From Symbiodinium natans (taxonomy: Eukaryota > Sar > Dinophyceae > Suessiales > Symbiodiniaceae), in assembly GCA_905221605.1 (NCBI GenBank), contig CAJNDS010002600.1, positions 257,501 through 321,500 of the forward strand: a stretch of 64,000 bases of DNA, written 5' to 3'. Every line of letters begins with the position of its first letter. The first letter of the stretch is position 1. Shown here in pieces: positions 53,601 to 57,596 of this stretch. Under the pieces are notes generated by a model. The model was not told the origin of the DNA. It worked only from the letters and a program-made list of their open reading frames with translations, and searched no databases. A program made the position numbers and the translations under genes.

Positions 53601-56600
53601 AGGTAATTATTTTCCTTTTCGTTCATATAAAACCCAAGAAGATATTTAAACATACTATGTTTGTTAAGGTTCTAAGGGGGAGTATCAAGGCACCAGGATC
53701 GTGAGCACGTGGACTCGGAGGTCTCCATGCAGGCGGGGGCTTTGAGGGTGAGTCCTTTGGAGGGCGCTGACCTGGGTGGCCCAGTGGTACCCCCTTGACC
53801 CTTCTTTTTGTGGTTGGTTCTGGGGATCCTTTATGAAGAGTGACCAACCCAAAACCAAAAGGGTACCCTTATTAGAATATGGTTGCTAGGCTACCTAGCG
53901 ACAGTAGGGGCTTTCCTAGGGTTCAGGGCTGCACAGCTTCTGCGGTGTTTAGGGCTCAGGGGGTTCAAGCATTGGGCTTGCAGTGCCGGAGCCTGCGCCC
54001 CATTGTGAGGACTTGGTTGACTCGTACATGCGCCCATTCCAGACCTGCGTGGAGAAGGGCCGCGTGACGTCTCTTATGTGCAGCTACAACGCGGTGAACG
54101 GAGTGCCGTCGTGCGCGAATGACTGGCTGCTGCAGACCGTTGCCCGCGACAACTGGGGCTTCGATGGCTACATCACCAGCGACTGCGATGCTGACTCAGA
54201 TTCTTGGCGATTGAATCAATAAACCCTCGAACATCTCATATATATATATATACCTATAAAATATCTTTATATATATATACTTTGATTCCGAGTTGCTTGC
54301 AGCCTATGGGCCATGAACAACCATAAGCTTTGAGTGTTCATTCTGTTCCCAAGGATGTGTTCAACGCGCATCATTACACGGCAACCGCTGAAGAGGCCGT
54401 GAAGGCAGTTCTCCATGCCGGCACTGATGTGGACTGCGTGTCCTTTGTGCCCCAGAATGCCCAGTCTGCCCTGGATAAGCAGCTGATCACAGAAGCGGAT
54501 ATTGACGCACGTTTGAAGATGCTCTTCCGCGTCCGCATGCGGCTGTCACACTTCGATCCACGAGGGCCTCTCAACAGTATCTCCACGAACGAAATTTGCA
54601 GCGACTATGCCTTGAAGCTGTCGCAGGACGCAGTTCGCCAGAGTGCGGTCCTGATCAAGAATCTGCAGGGCACGCTCCCGCTGGACAGTTCGACAGTGGG
54701 CACGGTGGCCGTGATCGGGCCGAACACAAACCTCTCGCAGAGCGACGCTGGATACTACGGTCCAAAGCATCCCTGCGGAAATCGGTTCTACACCCTCCTG
54801 GATGCTCTGAGCAGCGGGGGGAAGGTCAAGACGGTCAGTGCGCCTGGGGTGCCGCATCTCGGATGTTAAGGATCCGTTCCCACAAGCCCTCTGAAGTTCT
54901 CAGTCAAACCTGTACCCTAGACCCGAATCGAGCCCTAGTAAGCCCTTTCGACCCCAAAATTTTCAGGTTCTTAAACTTCCTTCGAGCCCTAGTAAGCCCT
55001 TTCGACCCCAAAATTTTCAGGTTCTTGAACTTCCTTTGTTTTGCTAACTACCTGGAAACTCTTAGTACAACCAGCCCGTAGTCCCTAAGCAAGGAGAGCA
55101 AGCCCTGAACCCGAACATGCCCCAGAATCCCAAACCCCAAGCCCTAAACCCTAAACTCTAAACCCTAAACCCTAAACCCTAAACCCTAAACCCAGCATTT
55201 CAAGGAGCGTCCTGTCTGAAGATCAGAGCGGCATCCCGGCGGCCGTGGAAGTGGCTCGGGGAGCCGACACCGTGGTGTCACCGGCCTACAGGGGCTGTAA
55301 AGGATTTAGGGCCAAAGGGGTGAAGGTAAAGGCTTAACAGGGAGTAGAAGTTATGTGCGTATAGAAAAATACATATGATGTATATATATATATATATGAT
55401 TAATGTAAGTCAAAGGTTTTAGGTAAATAGGGCTGTAGACTTTCATGTCAACATAATGATGAAGTGCTAAGAAGTGTAAGGTTTAGGGCAGTTTGGGCTT
55501 TTACCGGTTTCTCTAAAGGGCTGACGCATTGAGGTGCTTCTAAAGTTGTATATGGGAGATTGTCCAAGAAGGTGCTGAAGGAATCAAGATTGGTTGTCCT
55601 CTTTGCTATGAGGCGTGCCCTAATGCGCGCACACACAAGGCACACACGAAACGTGATGACCTCGTGTTAGCGCAGCATGTAGGACATCCCCTGAATCGGA
55701 AGAGCTCGATCTTGTGATGAAGTGTAGGAGGATTATCACGCTAGTCCCGCGCTAGTAGAATCGCGTGGAATAATTTTCCTGAGGCATCGTGACATTTCAT
55801 TCTTTGCTCTGTCGAAGCTACGTATCCATGTTGTCCATGAGGCGTGGGTGCCAACGTACACCACATAAGTTGACCGCCACCTTCAGGTAAAGACTTTCTA
55901 TGCACTTATAGACACCCCACATGTGCCTTTTTCTGGATATAGGTACTGAAAATGTTATACTGACACACACACACACACGCCTCCGTAGTATATGTATTTG
56001 TGTTCATTGATTTGAAATATTTCATGTTTATCTTTAATATGTGTCTATCTATTTATATACGCTTTATAGTGATACTGTGTTATACTCTTTCTGTATGTAT
56101 ACATATACATGTATGTGTAGGTTTATGTAGGTTCATGGAATTATGAAGGGTTTCAGAACGGTTCTTATAAAGGAGCTTGATGATGGGTTGATGACGGGCT
56201 TCTTTAGGAATTTTCGCAGGGTCTATATAAGCATTACAAGTTTGTAGCACTTGCCGGATTTAAACGGCTGAAAGGTTATACAGGCTGTAGCAATCGTTAG
56301 CACCAGCGCAGGATGTTTGGGTTCCGGGATGTTTGGGGTTCGGCTTGCGCTACCAACCTGTCATGTCCGTTGTCCTGGCTGATTCTTGCTTTCGGACCCA
56401 GAGTAGGCCCTTATTTCCTTATTTTTGGGTTTCGGTTCCTTTATCAGCCTCTTTAAGCCAAAAAAGGGCACCCATTTATTCCTGGGTTACTCTTGGGTCT
56501 AGTGCTTCGAACGAAGATTCTCAGGTTGGCAGTGGGAACTGACCTAACCTGGTCCGCGGAAGGTCACGATGCAAAGAACATCTCATTCACGACGGCGCAG

Positions 56601-57596
56601 GCGACGCTCATTCAGAAGGTCGCAGAAGCTGCCAAGAAGCCAGTGATTCTGGTGACCATGACTGCCACGCCGCTCGACTTGTCTGCAATTCTGGCAAACC
56701 CGAAGATCGGTGCAGTGCTGCACCTGGGACAGCCGAGTGTAGCCGTGCTGGGGGTGGCACCGATCCTCTTTGGTGAGAGCTCACCTGCGGGACGGACCAT
56801 CCAGACGGTTTACAAGTCCTCCTACCAAGACCAGATTTCCATCTTCGACTTCGGTATGCGCCCGGGCCCTTCCAAGTTTGCGCGCCCGGACTGTAGCGAC
56901 CACAATGTGAGCAGATGCCCCAAAGGCGCCAATCCGGGGAGGACCTACCGATTCTACACTGGTGAGGCTGTCGTCCCCTTCGGTTTCGGGCTTTCGTACA
57001 CCAGCTTCACCTACGCCATCGTGAAGCAGCCTTCCGCACTGCCCCTGAACGCTCTTGGAGGCCTGCTGGGAAAGCTGAACGGCCCCAACCAGGTCTTCCC
57101 TCGCAGTAGGGATGTGGAGGCTGCCATGATTGGCACTTCTTGGTCCAGAGCTGCTGAGTTCGTGTCTGGGCAGCATTCAGAAATCTATTCTTCGTCCACC
57201 TGGGGTAGGGACAAGACAGTTCAACCTAGTCCAGTGCCTCGGTCGGTTTCCCATCCGGCCGGTCAGGTCGTCAATGTCACCAACACGGGAAGCAGAGACG
57301 CCGACGACGTCGTCCTCGGTTTTCTCACCCCACCCTCTGCAGGTAAGGACGGCGTGCCCTTGAAGATCCTTTTCGGATTTCAGCGGGTTCATGTCAAGTC
57401 CGGAGCCACTGCGACCGTCACACTCTACCCGTCCATCATGGACTTCACCCGCGTGTCCGTGGACGGACAATTCGGCGTCCTCGCGGGGGAGTACGGCGTC
57501 CACTTCGGCGTGGCTGAGACCCATGCCTTCGGCATGGGCTACGTTGAGGGTCGACGTGTTGTAGGGGAGGAGACTCCAACAAGATACTTTGTCTAG
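29598..57596 (+). CDS. Secreted WSC-domain glycoside hydrolase family 3 enzyme (beta-xylosidase/beta-glucosidase-like), 14 exons
   Basis: Exons as read here: 29598-29656 (3' end tentative), 30057-30124, 30302-30548, 30673-30778, 31106-31227, 31393-31485, 52510-52564, 53022-53141, 53453-53517, 53690-53732, 54010-54198, 54354-54853, 55205-55276, 56525-57596. The joined frame is 936 residues. It starts with a signal peptide ([15 protein letters not shown]), then a WSC carbohydrate-binding domain (CYVDSQTR ... FGSECYCGD ... [11 protein letters not shown]), then the GH3 (alpha/beta)8 domain ([63 protein letters not shown]), then the nucleophile region ITSDCDAD, a second GH3 domain ([12 protein letters not shown]) and a fibronectin-III-like end ([17 protein letters not shown]). 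The set of motifs is closest to plant-type beta-xylosidases. It should hydrolyse beta-linked xylose or glucose ends outside the cell or in a vacuole. Every acceptor from intron 1 on is AG|G. Intron 6 carries the 20.7 kb retrotransposon. Confidence 0.85.
29944..30036. repeat. Family L repeat in GH3 intron 1
   Basis: CGCTTCCCCTTACAATATCC, AAACCCCAAAAAAGGGCGCC and CCACTCTTGGGTCTC follow the family order. It ends 20 bp before the exon 2 acceptor. Confidence 0.5.
30057..30124 (+). CDS. GH3 gene exon 2: start of WSC domain
   Basis: Follows CCCAAG|G, reads [20 protein letters not shown] then AL, and ends TTGG|GCACCT (GC donor). Confidence 0.8.
30302..30548 (+). CDS. GH3 gene exon 3: WSC domain core
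   Basis: Follows CCTAG|G. Contains [28 protein letters not shown] and [20 protein letters not shown], the conserved Cys pattern of WSC, then a Pro-rich linker. Ends CCAAG|GCTCGT (GC donor). Confidence 0.85.
30584..30664. repeat. Family L repeat filling GH3 intron 3
   Basis: The 124 bp intron (30549-30672) is mostly this unit: CAGGGTTGGGTTCCCTTGTA, then TTTTTATTCCTAGGTTACTT. CCTAGG phrases near both ends form a short inverted repeat, and CAAGG lies at both intron borders. Confidence 0.55.
30673..30778 (+). CDS. GH3 gene exon 4: GH3 N-terminus
   Basis: Follows CTCAAG|G and reads [20 protein letters not shown] then [10 protein letters not shown], the usual start of plant-type GH3 enzymes. Ends CTGAAG|GAGCCG, a GA donor. 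Confidence 0.8.
31106..31227 (+). CDS. GH3 gene exon 5
   Basis: Follows GTGCAG|G; reads [20 protein letters not shown] then [11 protein letters not shown]. Ends ACCAA|GTTCCT (GT donor). Confidence 0.85.
31393..31485 (+). CDS. GH3 gene exon 6
   Basis: Follows GTTGAG|G; reads [16 protein letters not shown] then [14 protein letters not shown]. Ends GCGAT|GCGCCC (GC donor). The split Met codon is completed at 52510. Confidence 0.85.
31509..31575 (+). repeat. TTTAGGG array at the retrotransposon insertion point
   Basis: Telomere-type units with variants; the last TTTAG (31571-31575) is the left copy of the element's target duplication. Confidence 0.85.
31571..31575. repeat. Left target-site duplication TTTAG
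   Basis: Identical to the five bases after the right LTR (52289-52293). The uninterrupted target was a TTTAGGG-type repeat. Confidence 0.85.
31576..31864 (+). repeat. 5' LTR
   Basis: Starts TG, ends CA. 288 of 289 bases match the 3' LTR. It includes one copy of the recurring palindrome (TCGGCTCCGCCG at 31622-31633). It should hold the element's promoter; no TATA box is evident, as is usual in dinoflagellates. Confidence 0.93.
31865..31880 (+). other. Candidate primer-binding site
   Basis: GGTTATCAGCCGTATA directly follows the 5' LTR. It resembles the TGGTATCAG-type sites of copia elements that pair with initiator tRNA-Met, but the match is partial. Confidence 0.5.
31920..36536 (+). CDS. Retrotransposon ORF1: Gag with CCCH zinc fingers and aspartic protease
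   Basis: 1,538 codons from the first ATG, 55 bp after the LTR. N-terminal 150 residues are Ser/Arg-rich; about 170-460 is Glu/Gln-rich coiled coil; 460-720 is a Pro/Ser linker; about 760-1000 is the Gag-like helical region ([20 protein letters not shown] onward); then a Lys-rich stretch. Two CCCH fingers follow ([19 protein letters not shown] at about 1095 and [19 protein letters not shown] at about 1142) where copia elements normally have one CCHC knuckle. The protease signature [14 protein letters not shown] places the catalytic Asp at residue 1377. Past about 36400 the frame turns into the shadow of ORF2, so pol is presumably reached by a -1 shift before the stop at 36536. Confidence 0.88.
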   Translation: MALPTSSSSADTTMTFGDGDAIAAPALGESTGCADTDAVTSSDDAVEMVAVAKAPARTRSGLSVLREDGNSKMSQVSRLRSTSRPSSERTSKRSNTPSTPRRRRGTSPRISPRSSPDAGRPETSPRRGFGGPLLGTGLPSSEPPAGGRGGLDSGPPVESANPLAERIREEGERREMEEVIAMLRLKIEEMQQEDYGASLRIEQLERERDQNAQLAAHIHQRHEATLAEREQVVGATIATLEQHAADNHHQATMTQEQLMHQQREMAQYMVNVEEAAHGEGNTIAREYQRLTEELNIRAHENLRRRADLQQAEVIVAQMEDQLRTSEFAHEASERQKSEMREYAHHESVALQDERDQTRLLNVNIHGVIVQYHEEEERATALRQAVHEMEQRWESQHASLPSIHQELQRVRTECQSHEDINRRLTSELDAARQVQTYNRPTSAGTSEWDNVSSVPRVGVHNSRPQSVQSRSGITQAYSSPEEVDHDVPMSSTTESRFKTWVQNTIPGMGSASPAHTQGGGASKEGSGPPALPTRPSLFGGPPIPVTESRPTSTRTSLFGGPPVTVPGNPSVPNTVPGRVFATGLLDLPPGLATRPYTSQLLADPPKASTSYQCERQPLRSQHAGEMTPGMASEIPPNAHNHPQDPRATASTAVQQEALRRQMDELREEMSRMRDTEARLRRERDQWRIIAEEQEQENEGEEEENEEEGEPEEDGDKTDPGSWKPIKKGGGGGDGGGDPDSSPHGGGGGGGGGSGPEDGLDYTEGPKISRREADKINIPAFPKVTHLDAWQAAVTTNVLAACADTNQSDWIKWLQESFKPMPDAEGLNDSGHVKFRSIDVKLASAMTLMLRNAGDQAADLFLEVNLKSNAYIRGNEYKVLKGRQIIAMMMESFRTRDRLDMVYTIDYLTKLQYPGDNKIAAFKATWLEIISRIRPEDVPSTNALRDILYQKISGSSEMNMELKLYYDIKSYDDPERSHDMLLRIMDRAVQRRREKRNLNETQHGLNQMVAGKDLLAAPARPDPKGPPSSAPDKDKKKKTNERGKDKEAADAAPVLPKGKAKAHEKDKKKGKGKGKERSRSPSSSRSLTDKEKAKIRCKFHFGGGCNAGKNCKWSHKDTDRGRPSSRDDKNQRARSPSSKPSERPCFQWSKNGSCSRENCPFKHDPAKAAPATGEADANAKAKAKAKAKDKKKKPEPAAPAIAIRGLPAVPVLRSLDDGDGDSDDESIDGDAASDCSTDDEIGSYHRDVKDLKVSFEQGTKFASSKPRRSHKDRGFAPRLFTEANLKHENHISEVEYEKHKARARARLMEDMCLGKDGGCIPVRIPGTEKVIMFKFDNKKGKFHERALSVDESRKELMKNPNMCMVQPEFIRRKLKFIMDTGCGHDLISLEKVAKHGIDTTMDCESTSFQTANGVTMTNQTAEFLTKSFKEPIKAHVLENTPSVLSVGKRCMLHGYSFVWPAGRPPFMVNDAGERIQFFVQGDIPYVRVGSKVPKPMRNPKRWKCSAWCRSTRTRWTMIPTTIRRMLRYQVLTTSARRSPT
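36260..43903 (+). CDS. Retrotransposon ORF2: integrase, reverse transcriptase, RNase H and extra C-terminal modules
   Basis: Open for 2,547 codons, overlapping ORF1 in the -1 frame. Genuine coding probably starts near 36400 ([15 protein letters not shown]). Integrase: zinc-binding [16 protein letters not shown] at about residue 156, then acidic residues in [15 protein letters not shown] and NNSLAERTN (D, D, E). Reverse transcriptase: about 810-1115 with [11 protein letters not shown] near 1040. A Cys/His insert (CQWCGHTMP) lies between RT and RNase H. RNase H: about 1264-1420 ([40 protein letters not shown]). Beyond 1420 there is an extra basic-acidic segment, an alpha/beta module (about 1720-1870) and a methyltransferase-like module (about 1940-2150: [36 protein letters not shown]). 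The last 350 residues are helical and unrecognised. Confidence 0.88.
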   Translation: MHASWLFLCVARRTSTIYGERCWREDTILRARRHPLCQSGKQSAKAHEEPEAMEVFRLVQKYKDKVDDDTDDDSTYVAVPGLDDIGEEIPDVASEADEEEDGEVVEGDEAREDEPQAELPGEAEDDAQEIDVEGDESGPDRRAKVGTLKAEANTLAHLCTHRFRNPYCDACVRAKMKHFRTQKGAFKREVNEWGDLVTFDFVDMGKATDKGVGLDDELREILVFRDVATKVVAAYPTISREEGEVVRCMKRFMGKKKVRLAYSDCADEFIAAMNKLKIPLDHSLPGRPMNNSLAERTNQFVITATATSLLHAGLPANYWPYALNCVTHNLNAEDVDGESAWQRMSGKEFPGKLIPFGAKVYFKPTETREPTYGGKFDPKGIPGIFAGYVLNAGQTWSRKYRVWDMKEFANANFAHDAKVPRKLQIPYITERVIMPDEIAFPLKLEYERMNGTLEGLKEGKDLGGKEIKDKPPGGGDDDDDDDNGDDGGDLPDRQERVKAMEKEMLDYVMENDDIVPDLSEFPDDQPGEPREGPALESEDAKALRLIGDAILDSAGRVPQSEGVPDAASDPPSSKRETKRGTPPKPVSEPPDGKGEPASSSRGPTGRAIPDIDETDPAFIIAKLKEAGLIGPEPEFWKFGTPGDGRVYINDDGEPCKIDKRGAPFKIGSDGRRLLPSTRPKGKFTPEEWHKLGSEGRKIELKKIKKVEEKEAKKARKKEAKEKKKGKEHKDALVASLEALLPKVVPAEKMDFRAGTTTGWTWCEEQVTQIATEMFLDDVLPALPSELAEFGLRAPRMPCVSSTKEKHREKLACAAPCFNAMVTRPVNRKEMYENPKAMEAFMKEWKGLWDQEVFDFSQVREYDDVVREAKKSNAKVHMARVHGLIYEKNYQLKEGDPARKFKGRGVLLGDQVKDQNMEAALFQDLGNSPATFDASRWADFYGCLPGNDVQMADAIQAYIQAKLTGTPCWVELPDEAWHPSVSRRKFRRPVCRLVKALYGHPDAGTMWEQHCHTAVQKMGFAPVGEEWPSLYFHAGMKLLLVIYVDDLKLAGPAENLPKGWNMLRKELRLEEETPLGLYLGCRISKGEAKLHDNTKVRTVTYDMETYLEMTVQKYCETTGFPVDKFKKVPSPSPVEETKNHPARAPCHPGAASHRCQWCGHTMPVDKGGRLLPPPPVPKGPQETELDEAQRGTLAPHAASILMKLLYAARICRFDLLRSINNLARRITKWSKKEDAALHHLMCYVHQSKSHKMIGWVGDSMDATSIGLYADADYAGCGESLRSTSGAHMHIQGPHTRFPLAGVSKRQGCASHSTPEAETVAADYAMSRIGIPAITLWRLIGGKDPNFVFYDDNQTMIGVVRTGKNPTMRHLERSHGICIAWMHEVFQEGYVSLAYEVTAKMAADIHTKAFKDNVSWAHACQLINIMPPTMISSVEVMDMMKATHQQSADEKGHQHYSFKNEVPCFPYTQTPILPQELYRAGLSSKEGVQETDSTDPILVVKFPRMLRGVPNAVRPGKYLRSTWILREGQWHRIEDEVPIPSEPQKFDRYVERAVFQYHFQRGSAAATRVHRAASPAVSAFPVPACSRCRVRDSPALCRQVCDLVVRAAHGGYGGVFRAGSEGMGGDLNEIPALESTVVAVARAAKEAGFPQSTFVPEFVEVTRAETGNHEVVFQDKHGKEMFKARGDSLSGAVGFSMTIKASDVGSNSPRVWLLVGLEEENWWQTYAPPDVNIVCVPEADARGAYQYCKDIIKWSFKDLQNVLFIGAGALNRASWLDVDPRERFYEDRGVVDYPWGEVIDLVFEARKKGATTIVEVPNKPKFRKSAQYKHIVDCMKWERFTLADCCHGRRICVPQGSGAPNIMYVNEATEFLIHGLKAPESMKDVCGMQHHHASRETVETHGDECGKRTSKVSRLLLKMLSERDAKVGDPKACSSVEKLPSGKDRMIIEFCCSKDSSLGKSSSATKGAHVMRVHEALQAQTKACESNILKEAERFRKSNPKCPILVFASLPCTGGSNWIKVNEMGGETEKGKEHRKKFRDLLKALKRLLRKLAVFSPKIAFELPKTCLYWSWPEVQALIKQHSLRVARMDGCMMGVVDKDGIPLLKAWCIATNVSTMLNLKGVTCDNTHEHGTPRGQALKEAGNYTPHMAKLLHNAWRDEARNIRRGSAQSVHMAASCVLVHVSLRCRNSQVQHEFQGTCIIVCPTPGIGFGSSDPNPKCSEEFGSAGSDLHLGKGFGSAGPRTSMDGQQQRPIPPHVPWSRPQDLFSLPYQRSGINIPVGNGMTALRTTCHALRSLRGQPLPGRLEQGMVATNANIAAWVEFGVPAILLAAVAAPSSPYGFPEVRVRELFRGVVESLLPARSAESYKTVLSHVTTFIKVVKTAISTDSTRQVLQELLDHVIEIDLFKNIDMFVDVLVQDAEQGRLDPQYPCLTVVTMDGYLDPNVICRTVVTKSPWIYVTRYNDWMRLNSYFRENLPNRREGLPCMLLTQDFWDLQELIWSMAKQVGYCLRSHNQVAEHTQMNVWDLIEIVVDPPENVSAAVAHAVNT
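42085..42705 (+). other. Methyltransferase-like module within ORF2
   Basis: Four ordered blocks: [41 protein letters not shown], then [13 protein letters not shown] with WCIATN. The Pro-Cys in a loop after a hydrophobic strand, an E-x-P block and the later GxxG block recall motifs I, IV, VI and VIII of cytosine-5 DNA methyltransferases. The motif I glycines are not classical, so activity is uncertain. From memory, cytosine methyltransferases have been reported inside dinoflagellate retrotransposons. Confidence 0.4.
43904..44276 (+). other. Spacer between ORF2 and ORF3 of the retrotransposon
   Basis: No open frame of note. Includes a short GGTTTAGGGTTTAG at 44140-44153, so telomere-like units occur inside the element too. 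Confidence 0.6.
44277..51408 (+). CDS. Retrotransposon ORF3: giant accessory protein with Tpt1/KptA-like domain and zinc-binding motifs
   Basis: The long frame is open from 44311 to 51408; its first conventional start is not an ATG. A better beginning is the ATG at 44277 ([20 protein letters not shown]), one frame away and connected across an A9 run at 44380-44388, so a one-base slip or indel is likely there. Numbering from 44455: residues about 270-420 unrecognised; about 500-670 an alpha/beta module; about 768-800 a zinc-ribbon-like pair (CQAC ... CPFC); 1153-1166 a CCHC knuckle ([14 protein letters not shown]); about 1430-1735 a Tpt1/KptA-like domain; near 1838 [15 protein letters not shown]; then acidic and helical C-terminal parts ending in a basic tail. 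No counterpart is present in ordinary copia elements. The A9 position could make expression conditional. Confidence 0.8.
48730..49650 (+). other. Tpt1/KptA-like RNA 2'-phosphotransferase domain within ORF3
   Basis: Family motifs appear in order: an Arg-rich helix ([12 protein letters not shown]), the winged-helix [20 protein letters not shown] (family IRAxQGHS), [20 protein letters not shown] (family YHGT ... I..GL), RVHSHF (family VHLS), an [11 protein letters not shown] strand and [13 protein letters not shown] (family NGVWL ... VP). Of the Arg-His-Arg-Arg active-site set, the motif arginines are present but the His of the first Arg-His pair appears to be Arg. Family members remove splice-junction 2'-phosphates using NAD+, or ADP-ribosylate nucleic acid ends. 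Confidence 0.65.
51409..51993 (+). other. 3' untranslated part of the retrotransposon
   Basis: Starts with a copy of the recurrent palindrome (CTCGGATCCTCCGG at 51417-51430). A 112-codon frame at 51467-51805 with a hydrophobic middle is open but has no recognised domain; it may be chance or a small accessory protein. Confidence 0.5.
51994..51999 (+). other. Candidate polypurine tract
   Basis: Six G residues immediately before the 3' LTR, the place where plus-strand priming occurs in LTR elements. Short compared with typical tracts. Confidence 0.5.
52000..52288 (+). repeat. 3' LTR
   Basis: 289 bp, one mismatch to the 5' LTR (52008). Followed at once by TTTAG and telomere-like repeat. Confidence 0.93.
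52289..52293. repeat. Right target-site duplication TTTAG
   Basis: Matches 31571-31575. Confidence 0.85.
52446..52502 (-). repeat. Interstitial telomere-type array (CCCTAAA)n in GH3 intron 6
   Basis: Eight units ending seven bases before the exon 7 acceptor, so the array occupies the place of the polypyrimidine tract. Confidence 0.9.
52510..52564 (+). CDS. GH3 gene exon 7, first exon after the retrotransposon
   Basis: Follows CGCCCAG|G and reads [18 protein letters not shown], matching the GLTFWSP-NVNI segment of the family. Ends AGG|GTGCCC. Joins exon 6 (AAM then NVGQ) and exon 8 (LAR then EPRWGR) exactly. Confidence 0.8.
52640..52850. repeat. Dispersed repeat in GH3 intron 7
   Basis: Segments GGGTACCCAAAAAGGGACCC and GGGGTTTACGAAAATAGGGG resemble the elements near 9650, 17940 and 63220. 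Ends before a CCCTAAA-rich stretch at 52910-52975. Confidence 0.45.
53022..53141 (+). CDS. GH3 gene exon 8
   Basis: Follows CTAAG|G; reads [20 protein letters not shown] then [20 protein letters not shown]. Ends ATCCAG|GCGACG (GC donor). Confidence 0.88.
53453..53517 (+). CDS. GH3 gene exon 9
   Basis: Follows TGACAG|G; reads [20 protein letters not shown] then G. Ends GGGGA|GCACCT (GC donor). Confidence 0.85.
53523..53689. mobile_element. Introner-like inverted-repeat element forming GH3 intron 9
   Basis: The element runs from TATGTCCCCCTTGGGA to AAGGGGGAGTATCAAG; the ends form an inverted repeat (CCCCCTT/AAGGGGG). It contains a tandem half-duplication (CCTTTTCGTTCATATAAAAC twice). GCACC flanks it at 53518-53522 and 53690-53694. 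The left GCACC supplies the GC donor, and the element's own CAAG supplies the acceptor. Splicing therefore restores one GCACC in the coding sequence. Related copies are at 59451-59545 and 60188-60290. Confidence 0.75.
53690..53732 (+). CDS. GH3 gene exon 10 (43 nt)
   Basis: Follows TATCAAG|G; reads [14 protein letters not shown]. Ends ATGCAG|GCGGGG (GC donor). Small exon that restores the loop before DLVDSYM. Confidence 0.75.
54010..54198 (+). CDS. GH3 gene exon 11: nucleophile
   Basis: Follows TTGTGAG|G; reads [20 protein letters not shown] then [20 protein letters not shown], and ends with [14 protein letters not shown]. The first Asp of SDCDAD is the expected catalytic nucleophile. Ends ACTCA|GATTCT (GA donor). 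Confidence 0.85.
54238..54282. repeat. (TA)n microsatellite in GH3 intron 11
   Basis: Two TA runs separated by CCTATAAAATATCTT. Confidence 0.85.
54354..54853 (+). CDS. GH3 gene exon 12: second domain start
   Basis: Follows CCCAAG|G; reads [20 protein letters not shown] through [20 protein letters not shown] and VIGPNTN. Ends GTGCC|GCATCT (GC donor). Confidence 0.88.
54923..55040. repeat. Tandem duplication in GH3 intron 12
   Basis: A unit of about 60 bp (CGAGCCCTAGTAAGCCCTTT then CGACCCCAAAATTTTCAGGT) is repeated once with one difference. Confidence 0.85.
55138..55195 (-). repeat. Interstitial telomere-type array (CCCTAAA)n in GH3 intron 12
   Basis: Eight units ending about 10 bp before the exon 13 acceptor region. 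Confidence 0.88.
55205..55276 (+). CDS. GH3 gene exon 13 (72 nt)
   Basis: Follows TTTCAAG|G; reads [20 protein letters not shown] then DTV. Ends GTGGT|GTCACC. Confidence 0.8.
55277..56409. other. GH3 intron 13, AT-rich part
   Basis: 1,248 bp intron (55277-56524). Contains a TA run at 55380-55397, a CA run at 55962-55977, several ATGTATAT-type patches, and a family L repeat at 56410-56500 just before the acceptor. No gene on either strand. Confidence 0.6.
56410..56500. repeat. Family L repeat in GH3 intron 13
   Basis: TTATTTCCTTATTTTTGGGT, TTTAAGCCAAAAAAGGGCAC and TTATTCCTGGGTTACTCTTG are in the family order. It ends about 25 bp before the exon 14 acceptor. Confidence 0.55.
56525..57596 (+). 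CDS. GH3 gene exon 14: second domain end and fibronectin-III-like domain
   Basis: Follows TTCTCAG|G; reads [20 protein letters not shown], later [40 protein letters not shown] and the C-terminal Fn3-like strands to TAG. A Ser/Pro-rich stretch of about 75 residues between PSALPL and SHPAGQ is unusual in the family; it may be a loop or an unspliced in-frame intron. Confidence 0.88.

Noticed and set aside
54010-54222. Treating the GH3 fragments as pseudogene pieces
   Set aside because: Twelve junctions restore frame and family motifs exactly with consistent splice rules, so an intact split gene is the better reading.
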